A DNA stretch of 17,897 nucleotides, from NCBI GenBank assembly GCA_038233815.1, contig JBBSVE010000054.1, positions 1 to 17,897 on the forward strand. The letters are read 5' to 3'. Positions 7,875 through 15,242 of this stretch are shown here, in pieces. Numbering within the stretch: position 1 is the first letter of the stretch; each line of letters starts with the position of its first letter. The notes under the pieces are model-generated. The model was not told the DNA's origin, did no database searches, and worked only from the letters and a program-made list of their open reading frames with translations. The DNA is from JBBSVE01 sp038233815 (GTDB taxonomy: Bacteria > Pseudomonadota > Alphaproteobacteria > Rhodobacterales > Rhodobacteraceae). Both the position numbers and the translations under genes were made by a program.

Positions 7875-9545
7875 TTACGCGCCCGTCTTTCCCGACAGGC
7901 GGCTGGACAACAGGTCGCCGGTCTCCGCGAGGATCGGGTAGCCGACCATTGAAAAGGCCGTGTTGATCTGCTTGAGCGCGCGCAGCGTTTCCTGATGGAC
8001 GTTGCTCGTCTCGATTGTCTCGGCCAGACCCTCTCGCAGGCGAATCAGGTGCTGGCGCTGGAGATGCTGCTCCAGCGCGCGGACACGGTCTTTGGCGGCG
8101 ACCAGTTCACGCGCCGAATCCGGGTCCTGGGTCATCATGACGTTGAGCGCGAGTTGCACGTTGGCCAGCACCTTGTCATGGAACTCCGCGATTTCCGTCC
8201 CGCCCTCGCGGGAGAAGTTGAGCCCGCTCGTGTGCAGCCGATGCGCGAGGTCGACCATCGTGCGCGCGATGACGTCCGACGCGGCCTCCAGATTGGTCGC
8301 GATGGTGGCCAGTTCCATCGCGCCGCGGCTCTGATCCTCGTCCATTTCCTTCCGCATCAATCCGGCGAGAAACAACTTCAGCGCGAAATGCATCTTGCGG
8401 ACCTTGTCGTCACGGGCCCGGATCGCGGCCGCGGTGGCATCGTCCCACGTGAAGTAGAGCGTGCCCGCCGCGCGCAGCATCGGCTCGATCAGCTCGCCCA
8501 TCCGCAGCCCCTCTCGCGCGGCGGCGGCCAACGCGCGGTCGGGCTTGTCGAGTGCCGCCATGCTCAGCGCATCCGGGCCTGCGAGCGTCGAGGACGCAGT
8601 GTCACGGTCCGGCAAGAACCGCATGATGAAACTGCTGATCGGGGAGAGGAAGGGGATCGTGACCAGCGCCAGGACAAGATTGAACGCCAGATGCAGGTTT
8701 ATCGCCTGTCGCGCAGGTGTAGCGCCCAGCCAGTCGAGGGAAAGGCCGGGCCCGATCAGAAGCGCCAATGCCGCAAGCGCGCCCACACCCCGCAGCGCGA
8801 GATGGGCGATCACGATTCGCCTTTCCGCCATAGGCGCTGCCAGCGTGAGAAAGTAGGGAATGATGACACCGCCGAGATTTGCCCCGAGGATCATCGCGGT
8901 CGCGGCGGATATGGGCAGAAGTCCCTCGGTCACGAGCGTGACGAACAGCAGGATCGCCGCGACGCTCGAATGAACCATCCAGGTGAAGAGCGCGCCTAGC
9001 ACGAATGCGGTCAGAGGGTCCCCGCCGAGATAACGCATGGCCGCTATGGTGGCCTCGCTCTCCATCAGGGGGGCGGTCGCCGTCCGGATCATCCCGAGCG
9101 ACACGAAGATGAGTGCAAGACCGATCAGAATGCGTCCGATGGGGCGTGTCCGGCGACCCTCTCCACGCAGGAATAGCGCGACGCCCACGAGCAGCAGAAG
9201 CGGGATCAGAAAGCTCTGCGGCACCAGCAGGATCTGGGAAACGATGGCGGAGCCCACATCCGCGCCGAGCAAAATGGCCAGGGCCGCACTGGCGGCCAGA
9301 CCGCCCGACGTGACAAAGTTCGTGACGAGGATCGCCACCGCGGTGGAGCTTTGCAGCGCCACGGCAGCGCCAAGGCCGGTCACGGCGGCGGTCAGGCGGT
9401 TGGCGGTGGACCGCCGCAACATCGCGCGCAATTCGCCCGCAAAGCCGCGCTCCACCCCGGTGCGGACCAGACGGACCGACCAGATCAGAAGCGCCGCTGT
9501 CCCGGCGATATTGAGAAAGAAGAGTAGAAACTGGGAGTCCTGCAT
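7875..9545 (-). CDS. Na/Pi-cotransporter-family membrane protein with PhoU-like C-terminus
   Basis: This 556-residue inner-membrane protein is related to the NptA/YjbB sodium-phosphate (PNaS) transporters. The N-terminal half (about residues 5-310) has many hydrophobic segments in two inverted-repeat-like units. Repeat 1 carries QSSTA (65-69) and LLGADVGSA (92-100). Repeat 2 carries HSSVA (192-196) and ILGANLGG (219-226), where typical members have QSSSA and GANIGT. From about 330 to the end it is soluble and helical, like PhoU, with charged heptad-like helices. Phosphate or another anion is the likely substrate, but the motif changes leave this open. The gene starts 32 bp downstream of the tctA stop on the same strand and may be the fourth cistron of the tct operon. 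The ATG at 9545 lacks a clear ribosome binding site. Confidence 0.88.
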   Translation of the reverse strand: MQDSQFLLFFLNIAGTAALLIWSVRLVRTGVERGFAGELRAMLRRSTANRLTAAVTGLGAAVALQSSTAVAILVTNFVTSGGLAASAALAILLGADVGSAIVSQILLVPQSFLIPLLLLVGVALFLRGEGRRTRPIGRILIGLALIFVSLGMIRTATAPLMESEATIAAMRYLGGDPLTAFVLGALFTWMVHSSVAAILLFVTLVTEGLLPISAATAMILGANLGGVIIPYFLTLAAPMAERRIVIAHLALRGVGALAALALLIGPGLSLDWLGATPARQAINLHLAFNLVLALVTIPFLSPISSFIMRFLPDRDTASSTLAGPDALSMAALDKPDRALAAAAREGLRMGELIEPMLRAAGTLYFTWDDATAAAIRARDDKVRKMHFALKLFLAGLMRKEMDEDQSRGAMELATIATNLEAASDVIARTMVDLAHRLHTSGLNFSREGGTEIAEFHDKVLANVQLALNVMMTQDPDSARELVAAKDRVRALEQHLQRQHLIRLREGLAETIETSNVHQETLRALKQINTAFSMVGYPILAETGDLLSSRLSGKTGA

Positions 9546-9577
9546 GGTGCGCGATCAGGGCTGGAGCGGTCGGACGG

Positions 9578-11074
9578 TCATGGCCGCGGCTTTCGGGCAT
9601 CCCCGGGACGCAACAGACGCCGCGCGTGTCCGATAAGCGGCGGCATCAGAAGTGCCAGTATCACGACCCACATGACCTTGGCGATGCCGCTTTGAAAGAA
9701 GATCGCCGGCGATCCCCGGCCGATGATCATGCCCTGCGAGAATCCGCCCTCCGCGATGGGTCCGAGGATCAGGCCGAGGATCAGCGCCTCCAGCGAATAG
9801 CCGAGCTTCTTAAGGATCAGTCCGAAGAACGCGAACCCGATCATCAGATAGACATCGAACACCGACTGGTTGAGCGAATAGGACCCGAGGACTGCGAAGG
9901 CGCTGATCACCGGCACCATGATGGCGGGCGGGATCAGGGCGATCCGCGCGAGATAGGGTGCGACCGTGATGCCCACCAGCAGGAATACCGCGTTGGCGAT
10001 GAACAGCGAGTAGATGAACGGATAGGTCTTGTCGGCGTGGACGGCAAAGAGGTCCGGCCCCGGAATCATCCCGTGGATGATGAACGCACCCATCAGCGCG
10101 GCGGCGACCGAGTTGCCCGGAATGCCCAGCGTCAGCGTGGGGACGAGCGAGCCGCCGACGCAGCCGTTATTGCCGGATTCTGCGGCGGCGATCCCCTCCG
10201 GCGCACCGTGGCCGAACCTGGCCTTCGCCCCGGCGAGGCGCTTGGCAAAGTTGTAGGACAGGAACGCGGCGATGGTCGCACCCTCCCCCGGCAGGATGCC
10301 CACCACCGTGCCGGTGCCGGAACCGAGCGCCATATAGCGGCCGATCCCCTTTGGCATCGGCTCGGACCTCTGCGCCCGCGCGAGGGTCGAGGTGTCGATG
10401 GCGGATGCGTGGCGCTGGCCCGCAAGCTCCAGCATCTGGATCATGGAGAAAAGGCCGATCAGCGCCGGCATGAAGTTGATCCCGTCGATCAGCTCCACCA
10501 GTCCCATGGTGTAGCGCAGGCTGCCCGACATCGCGTCTGTGCCCACCACGGCGATGATCATGCCAAGAACGCCCGCGAGCAGCGCCTTGAGAAGCGACGT
10601 GTTCTCATCCGCGATGGAGACGATGCCCGCCAGACCCATCAAAGCCAGCAGGAACGTCTCCGCCGGGCCGAAGGCCAGTGCCTGTCGCGCCAATAGCGGC
10701 GCGAACAGCAACAGGACGAGGACTGAGACCGTGCCACCCACGAAGGACGCCACGACCGAGATCTTGAGCGCCAGCGGACCGCGCCCGGCGCGGCTCATCG
10801 GGTAGCCCTCGATCGCGGTGGCGACGGCGGCGGGCGTGCCGGGGGTGTTGAGAAGGATCGCCGGGATCGAGCCGCCGTACATCGCCCCGCAATAGATGCC
10901 GCCCAGCAGCATCAGGCCCAGAACCGGGTCCATCGTGTAGGTAAAGGGCACCAGCAGGGCCACCGCCATGGTCGCCGTGAGGCCCGGCATGGCGCCGATC
11001 ACAATGCCCGCAACGGTGCCCACCACGATGGCCAGAAGCGAAGCGGGGGCAAGGACGATGCTGAGATATTCCAT
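9578..11074 (-). CDS. tctA: Tripartite tricarboxylate transporter, large membrane subunit TctA
   Basis: TctA forms the transport channel of a TTT system, a binding-protein-dependent secondary transporter for carboxylates such as citrate, using an ion gradient. The 498-residue length is standard. It has about 10-12 hydrophobic segments. Signature motifs are GAMPGLTATM (27-36), LLGGIYCGAMYGGS and LLNTPGTPAAVAT followed by EGYPM (74-93); the second-half repeat contains GILPGEGATIAAFLSYN and LGIPGNSVAAALMGA. GGAG (complement of 11080-11083) lies 5 nt before the ATG and supports the start. tctB ends 13 bp upstream; the Na/Pi-family gene follows. The substrate cannot be read from this subunit. Confidence 0.95.
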   Translation of the reverse strand: MEYLSIVLAPASLLAIVVGTVAGIVIGAMPGLTATMAVALLVPFTYTMDPVLGLMLLGGIYCGAMYGGSIPAILLNTPGTPAAVATAIEGYPMSRAGRGPLALKISVVASFVGGTVSVLVLLLFAPLLARQALAFGPAETFLLALMGLAGIVSIADENTSLLKALLAGVLGMIIAVVGTDAMSGSLRYTMGLVELIDGINFMPALIGLFSMIQMLELAGQRHASAIDTSTLARAQRSEPMPKGIGRYMALGSGTGTVVGILPGEGATIAAFLSYNFAKRLAGAKARFGHGAPEGIAAAESGNNGCVGGSLVPTLTLGIPGNSVAAALMGAFIIHGMIPGPDLFAVHADKTYPFIYSLFIANAVFLLVGITVAPYLARIALIPPAIMVPVISAFAVLGSYSLNQSVFDVYLMIGFAFFGLILKKLGYSLEALILGLILGPIAEGGFSQGMIIGRGSPAIFFQSGIAKVMWVVILALLMPPLIGHARRLLRPGDARKPRP

Positions 11075-11087
11075 CCGGGCTCCGCTC

Positions 11088-11534
11088 TCAGAAGGTCGGG
11101 CCGGGCAGGTTGACCGACAAAAGCTGCACGAAGATCAGCCAGACGGCGAGGAGGACGCCCGCTGTGCTGACCGCGATGATGGCGTAGTTCCGGTAACCGA
11201 GGAGCAGGGCCACCAACGGAATGAACACCGCCGCCGGAAGGAAAAAGCCGAGCGGACGAAAGACCAGCGCAAACGCGATCAGCGCCGCCAGAAGGCCAAA
11301 GAACCGCCCCGCCCGCCCGAAAAGGTCAAGCGGTCCCTCCGGCCCGGCACTACCCCACGACATCAGGAGTTGCGCCGCACTCAGGATGCCGAAGGAACCG
11401 GCGAGGAACCGCACGTATTTCGCCGACGTCTTCTGCGCGATCCCGCTATAGTCGGCCGTGCTGGACCAGAGCAGCACGGCCAGAACGACGAAGCCCGCCA
11501 GAACCAGCCTGTCGAGCGTCGCGCGCGCGATCAC
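11088..11534 (-). CDS. tctB: Tripartite tricarboxylate transporter, small membrane subunit TctB
   Basis: This 148-residue protein has four predicted transmembrane segments: about residues 10-26, 43-60, 80-100 and 104-140, the last stretch holding a pair. This matches the fold and length of TctB, the poorly conserved accessory membrane subunit of TTT transporters. It starts with GTG at 11534, overlapping the tctC stop by four bases (GTGA), which implies translational coupling. The identification rests mainly on position between tctC and tctA plus size and hydrophobicity, as sequence motifs are weak in this family. Confidence 0.9.
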   Translation of the reverse strand: MIARATLDRLVLAGFVVLAVLLWSSTADYSGIAQKTSAKYVRFLAGSFGILSAAQLLMSWGSAGPEGPLDLFGRAGRFFGLLAALIAFALVFRPLGFFLPAAVFIPLVALLLGYRNYAIIAVSTAGVLLAVWLIFVQLLSVNLPGPTF

Positions 11535-12472
11535 CAGGGGGCCGCGTCGTAGACCTTCTGCGTCGATGCGCGCAACGTCTGGAGGTAGGCCAGATAGTCC
11601 GGCCCGCTCATCGGCAGCAGATAGATGTTGCTCGCCTTGGCCTTGGCCACGAAGTCGGGCGACGCCATGACCTTGGCCAGCATGTCGTCGAGCCGGGTCT
11701 GGATCGCCTCCGGCACGCCTGCGGGAGCAACGAAACCGCGCGTCGCGGTCATCTGGACATCATGGCCCTGCTCCTTGCCCGTGGGCACGTCGGGAACCAG
11801 CGGATTGCGTTCCTCGCTCAGGATCGCCACGATCCGCGCGTCGCCGGACTGATGCTGCGAGATCATCTGCGACAGATTCATGAAGGACGCATCGACATGC
11901 CCGCCGAGGATCGCGGCCTTCTGCTCGGTCGAGCCCTTGGTCGGCAGCAAGTTGAAGGCGACGCCGGTCTGCGCCTCGAACGCCTTCGCCGCCAGGAAGT
12001 CGTCGGAGCCGATGCCGTTCACCGCCACGGTCAGATCGCCCGCCTTTGCCAAATCGTCCATCGTCTTGATCGGGCTGTCTTTGGAAACCGCCACGATTTC
12101 GGGATCCTCTGCCGTATTGCCCATGACGTGAAAGCTGTCGAGCGTGTAGGCCGCGCGCCCCGAGGCTGCATGGGCCACGAGCTGCGGGGTGAACACGAGG
12201 CCGATCGTATAGCCGTCGGGCTTGGCGCGTGCGATCTCCTCGAACCCCTTCTGCCCGCCGGAGCCGTCGACGTTGTTCACGACGAAATCGAAACCCTCGA
12301 ACATCGTCTGCGCCACATCGGCAAAGATCCGCGCCGTGGTGTCGGTGGAACCGCCCGCGCTGGACGGCACGATGATCGAGATCGGCTTCGAGGGATAATC
12401 CTGCGCCGACGCCTGCACGCCCGCGACCGCCCCCGCGATGGCCAGCCCGGCCGCCAGAATGGATGCCCGCAT
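11531..12472 (-). CDS. tctC: Tripartite tricarboxylate transporter, periplasmic binding protein TctC
   Basis: This 313-residue protein captures a carboxylate in the periplasm and delivers it to TctAB (Bug/TTT receptor family). A Sec signal peptide covers about residues 1-23, with likely cleavage after ASA. The mature N-terminus has the family signature YPSKPISIIVP followed by GGSTDTTAR. Later family landmarks are KPDGYTIG, VNGIGSDDF and the C-terminal SGPDYLAYL. AGGAG (complement of 12479-12483) is 6 nt before the ATG, a strong ribosome binding site fitting the first gene of the operon. TctC-type proteins bind diverse ligands (citrate, glutamate, terephthalate, nicotinate and others), so the substrate is unknown. 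Confidence 0.94.
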   Translation of the reverse strand: MRASILAAGLAIAGAVAGVQASAQDYPSKPISIIVPSSAGGSTDTTARIFADVAQTMFEGFDFVVNNVDGSGGQKGFEEIARAKPDGYTIGLVFTPQLVAHAASGRAAYTLDSFHVMGNTAEDPEIVAVSKDSPIKTMDDLAKAGDLTVAVNGIGSDDFLAAKAFEAQTGVAFNLLPTKGSTEQKAAILGGHVDASFMNLSQMISQHQSGDARIVAILSEERNPLVPDVPTGKEQGHDVQMTATRGFVAPAGVPEAIQTRLDDMLAKVMASPDFVAKAKASNIYLLPMSGPDYLAYLQTLRASTQKVYDAAPW

Positions 12473-12602
12473 GATGATCTCCTCCCCAATTCATCGGTGC
12501 CCGGTCTTTCGATCGGACGAAACCCGGAGGAAACGCGACCGCGCGACGGATTTCAAGGCACAATCGCCACGTTTTCAGGCACGGTGCACCGCACCGGAAC
12601 AA
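12473..12602 (-). other. Intergenic region upstream of tctC
   Basis: These 130 bp separate the efflux pair from the tct genes on the same strand. They hold the strong tctC ribosome binding site and presumably the operon promoter. A TTGAAA on the minus strand (within about 12550-12556) is the best -35-like hexamer, but I see no convincing -10 at the right distance. A short self-complementary CGGTGCACCG lies near 12582-12591 with no T-tract. No small gene is apparent. Confidence 0.4.
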
Positions 12603-13634
12603 TCAGGCCGTGGCGACCGGCGCCTCAACCCCGCCCCGCCAGTCGGTGAGCGTGTCGAGCAGCGCGACCGCGAAGGCCGCGGTGAACGCGCCGCCCAGCG
12701 TGAGGACGATGCGCGTGAAAGTGGCGTAGCCCGCCTCCTGCGTGGAAAGCGCGCCTGCGACGAGCGAGAGCATCACCGAGAAGCCGTATTGATAGACCAT
12801 GCTCGGATGCCGCCCCGACAGCATCCGCGACCCGAACCACGCGCCGGCGAGGAAGATGAGGCCCACGAGCACCAGCAGATGCGACGACAGCATGAAGCCC
12901 GTGAGGACCAGCGCCGCCGCGACCGCGCCCTGAACTGTGGCGCGGATGCGCTGGAACGCCTCCTGCCAGACCCGCTCGGTCGTGGGGAACACCATTACCA
13001 TCGCGGCCACCATCGCCATCATCATGTCGGAGGGCTGCATCACCGCATAGAGCCAGAAGCTCAACCCCAGCAGGATCGTCGCGCGGATCGCGGCGCCGAC
13101 GTCGATGCGCCCGCCGCTGGGCACCGGCGCATCGACATGCGTCTCCCGCGTGGCGGCGGGGAGGAGGATGTAGACCAGCGGCCCGATGATGGCGGCGACG
13201 ATGGCCGCCTGCACGAACCCGTCGCGCATCGTCTCCACCGTCGCGGTGCCGTGCATTCCCATCACCGACATCAGCACGGCCACGATGATGATGAGCATTC
13301 CCATCCCCGCGCCGGTCGACAGGATCATCCGGAAGCCGGCGAAATAGGTCACCCACATCGTACCCACATAGACGAGCGGCATCGGGCGCAGCATCTCCAC
13401 CACCCATGTCATGGCGTAGACGAGCACGATCATCACCACCGACGCACCCAGCAGCCGGGCCGGAGCAAAGGCCTTACGCTGCGCCGCGATCAGACCGACG
13501 GGCAGGGCCGCGATGATCGGGGGCAGCGCCGGGCTCAAAAGTGGGATCGCCAGATAGGCCAGCGCCCCCGTGACGCCGAGCCGGACGGCATAGAGCGGGT
13601 CGTCCTCCACGTCCGGTCTGGGGGTGACATACAT
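12603..13634 (-). CDS. Inner-membrane efflux protein, DUF2955/FUSC (aromatic acid exporter-like)
   Basis: This 343-residue polytopic protein has about 9-10 hydrophobic segments in two blocks (about 15-160 and 180-330) separated by a short polar linker. Size, two-block arrangement and the N-terminal segment DDPLYAVRLGVTGALAYLAI fit the DUF2955/FUSC-like membrane proteins related to AaeB. These pair with HlyD-type adaptors to export small organic acids or similar compounds. The open frame reaches back into the HlyD gene, but those codons are a shadow: the first membrane segment and Met-Tyr-Val start at 13634, 10 bp after the HlyD stop. No clear Shine-Dalgarno is seen, so translational coupling is likely. 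The family assignment is from overall character and neighbour, so the exact Pfam name is less certain than the role. Confidence 0.78.
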   Translation of the reverse strand: MYVTPRPDVEDDPLYAVRLGVTGALAYLAIPLLSPALPPIIAALPVGLIAAQRKAFAPARLLGASVVMIVLVYAMTWVVEMLRPMPLVYVGTMWVTYFAGFRMILSTGAGMGMLIIIVAVLMSVMGMHGTATVETMRDGFVQAAIVAAIIGPLVYILLPAATRETHVDAPVPSGGRIDVGAAIRATILLGLSFWLYAVMQPSDMMMAMVAAMVMVFPTTERVWQEAFQRIRATVQGAVAAALVLTGFMLSSHLLVLVGLIFLAGAWFGSRMLSGRHPSMVYQYGFSVMLSLVAGALSTQEAGYATFTRIVLTLGGAFTAAFAVALLDTLTDWRGGVEAPVATA

Positions 13635-13644
13635 TGCGGAGGCC

Positions 13645-14748
13645 TCAGTGCAGGAAGCTCGTGAAGGCGCGCAGATGCTGGATTCCCTTCGCAAGCCACG
13701 CGACCGGATTGCCCGTGCCATCGGCGAAGACCACGGCATGGACCTTGCCACCGACGCGGACCTGACGCGGCCACGCCTCCATGCCGCCGTCAAGCTCGAT
13801 CCGGACCGGGATCCGGCGCGCAGGCTCGAACCACCGGTTGGAGGGCTGGTTCTGCACCAGACCGCCATCATCGGATCGGCCCGGGTCGATCCCCCAGGCG
13901 ATGCTCTGGACATGTCCGTCGAAGATCCGCCCCGGAACTGCGTCGAACAGCAGATGCGCGGGATCGCCGGGGACCACGTCCTGCAACTGGTTCTCGCGCA
14001 GGTCGACGGAGACCCAAGCCGCATCCGCGTCGATGAAGGTGAGCGCGGGGTTGCCCGCCGCGATGAACTGCCCGGTGGAGAGTTGCAGGTTCGTGACCAC
14101 GCCGAAATGCGGCGCCCGCACGGTGGTCGAGGCGAGGTCGTATTGCGCCGTCTCCAGCGCCGCCTGCGCCGCGATCACCGCCGGGTTGTCGCGACCCTTC
14201 GGTCCCAACTGGCGCCGCGCGCTGCCGAGGTTCGCCTCCGCCGTGGTGAGGGCCGCCTCCGCGTCGGCGACGTTGGCGCGCGCCGCGTCGCCCTGCGCTT
14301 TGGCCGCGACGCCGCGCTCCTCCAGCCGGAAGGTGCGGTCGGCCTCGGCCCGAACGGTGTCGAGCCGGGTGCGCGCCTGCGTCACCGCCGCCTGCGCCGC
14401 GACGAGCGAGGCGGAGGATGCGTCAATATCCTGAAGGGTGGTGGTGAGGTTCGCCTCCGCCTGCCGCAGCGCCAGATCGAAGGGCCGCGTGTCCAGTGTG
14501 AACAGCGGATCGCCGGCCTGAACGACGGCATCGTCCTCCACCATCACCTCCGTCACCTCACCGGACACACGTGGCACGATCCGCACGACGTGCGCCGCCA
14601 CGATCCCGCGCGCCGAGGACGGGGCCATCCGGTCGCTCGCCGCATAGAGCGCGACCATAAGGATCAGCACGACGACCACGATGAGAGAGATCACGCCCGC
14701 CGGATTGCGAGCCTTGGGCGCGGGGTCCGTATCGCTCATACGGGACAT
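13645..14748 (-). CDS. HlyD-family membrane fusion protein (periplasmic adaptor)
   Basis: This 367-residue adaptor is anchored by one N-terminal transmembrane helix (about residues 19-37). It contains a lipoyl/biotinyl half-motif VSGEVTEVMVEDDAVVQAGD (62-81), then an Ala/Glu/Arg-rich coiled-coil hairpin (about 90-200). The second lipoyl half, STTVRAPHFGVVTNL, follows, with a beta-barrel domain after it. This is the EmrA/AaeA-type layout. It would link the downstream DUF2955/FUSC pump to an outer-membrane channel; no TolC homologue is in the window. Start choice is weak: GTG 14751, ATG 14748 and ATG 14739 are all possible and none has a good ribosome binding site. A strong GC hairpin lies 18 nt upstream. 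Confidence 0.9.
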   Translation of the reverse strand: MSRMSDTDPAPKARNPAGVISLIVVVVLILMVALYAASDRMAPSSARGIVAAHVVRIVPRVSGEVTEVMVEDDAVVQAGDPLFTLDTRPFDLALRQAEANLTTTLQDIDASSASLVAAQAAVTQARTRLDTVRAEADRTFRLEERGVAAKAQGDAARANVADAEAALTTAEANLGSARRQLGPKGRDNPAVIAAQAALETAQYDLASTTVRAPHFGVVTNLQLSTGQFIAAGNPALTFIDADAAWVSVDLRENQLQDVVPGDPAHLLFDAVPGRIFDGHVQSIAWGIDPGRSDDGGLVQNQPSNRWFEPARRIPVRIELDGGMEAWPRQVRVGGKVHAVVFADGTGNPVAWLAKGIQHLRAFTSFLH

Positions 14749-14766
14749 CACTTTCGGTTGCGGCGC

Positions 14767-14790
14767 GGGGGGAGGTGCGCGCCTCCCCCC
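14767..14790. repeat. Perfect 9-bp GC hairpin between the transthyretin-like gene and the HlyD gene
   Basis: GGGGGGAGG (14767-14775) pairs perfectly with CCTCCCCCC (14782-14790) around a six-base loop. In the minus-strand direction it follows the transthyretin-like stop (14810) and precedes the HlyD start (14748). It has no T-tract on either side, so it is not a classical terminator. It could stabilise the 3' end of the upstream message, pause polymerase, or limit translation of the downstream gene. Confidence 0.75.
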
Positions 14791-14809
14791 AACGTCCTGT
14801 CGTGGACGG

Positions 14810-15199
14810 TCAGTTCCCGAGGTAGGTCGAATAGCCGAACGGGCTGACGAGGACCGGCACGTGATGGTGGCGCTTGGTGTCCTGAATGGCGAAGGTCACA
14901 CTGATTTCGGGGAAGAACGGCGCGTCACCGAAGGCTGCGAACTTGGTCATGTCGAAATGCAGCCGGTAGGTGGCCGTTTCGGCGTCGATGCCGAAGCCTT
15001 CGACGCGGCCGTTGGCCTTGGTCGTGCCTTTACCGACCTCGGACCATTTGCCGTCCTTCTCCATCTCCAGCGTCACGGGGATGCCCTCGCCGCCCTTGCC
15101 GGTCGCGATGTTGAGAACGTGGGTGGAGATATCCTCGGCCAGCGCGGCGGAGGTCAGGGCCACGGCCGAAGCGGCGGCGAGCAGGGTCATGCGGATCAT
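14810..15199 (-). CDS. Exported transthyretin-like / 5-hydroxyisourate hydrolase-like protein
   Basis: This 129-residue protein belongs to the transthyretin-related family, whose enzymes hydrolyse 5-hydroxyisourate in urate breakdown. A signal peptide (about 1-21, MIRMTLLAAASAVALTSAAL, cleaved near ALA) places it in the periplasm. Family residues seen are His27 in STHVLN, Arg65 in KANGRVEGF and the HHHVP stretch at 111-115. The C-terminus is SPFGYSTYLGN, where true hydrolases end in YRGS; the signature Arg and Ser are replaced by Leu and Asn. The start at 15199 has AAGGA 7 nt upstream; extra upstream codons lack the signal-peptide logic. The serine hydrolase gene ends 43 bp upstream on the same strand. 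Function may be HIU hydrolase or a diverged periplasmic relative. No other urate gene is nearby. Confidence 0.85.
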   Translation of the reverse strand: MIRMTLLAAASAVALTSAALAEDISTHVLNIATGKGGEGIPVTLEMEKDGKWSEVGKGTTKANGRVEGFGIDAETATYRLHFDMTKFAAFGDAPFFPEISVTFAIQDTKRHHHVPVLVSPFGYSTYLGN

Positions 15200-15242
15200 G
15201 GTGGTTTCCTTCTTTGGGATGCCGTGGATACGGCGGGGTTTG

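Noticed and set aside
12438..13664. A 408-codon plus-strand frame, very rich in His, Arg and Asp.
   Set aside because: It is antisense to the transmembrane segments of the DUF2955-like protein; the His/Asp richness is the complement of Met/Val/Ile codons.
13635..14024. Upstream extension of the DUF2955-like frame on the minus strand.
   Set aside because: It lies wholly within the HlyD gene in another frame and has no membrane-protein character; the start at 13634 fits the first membrane segment.
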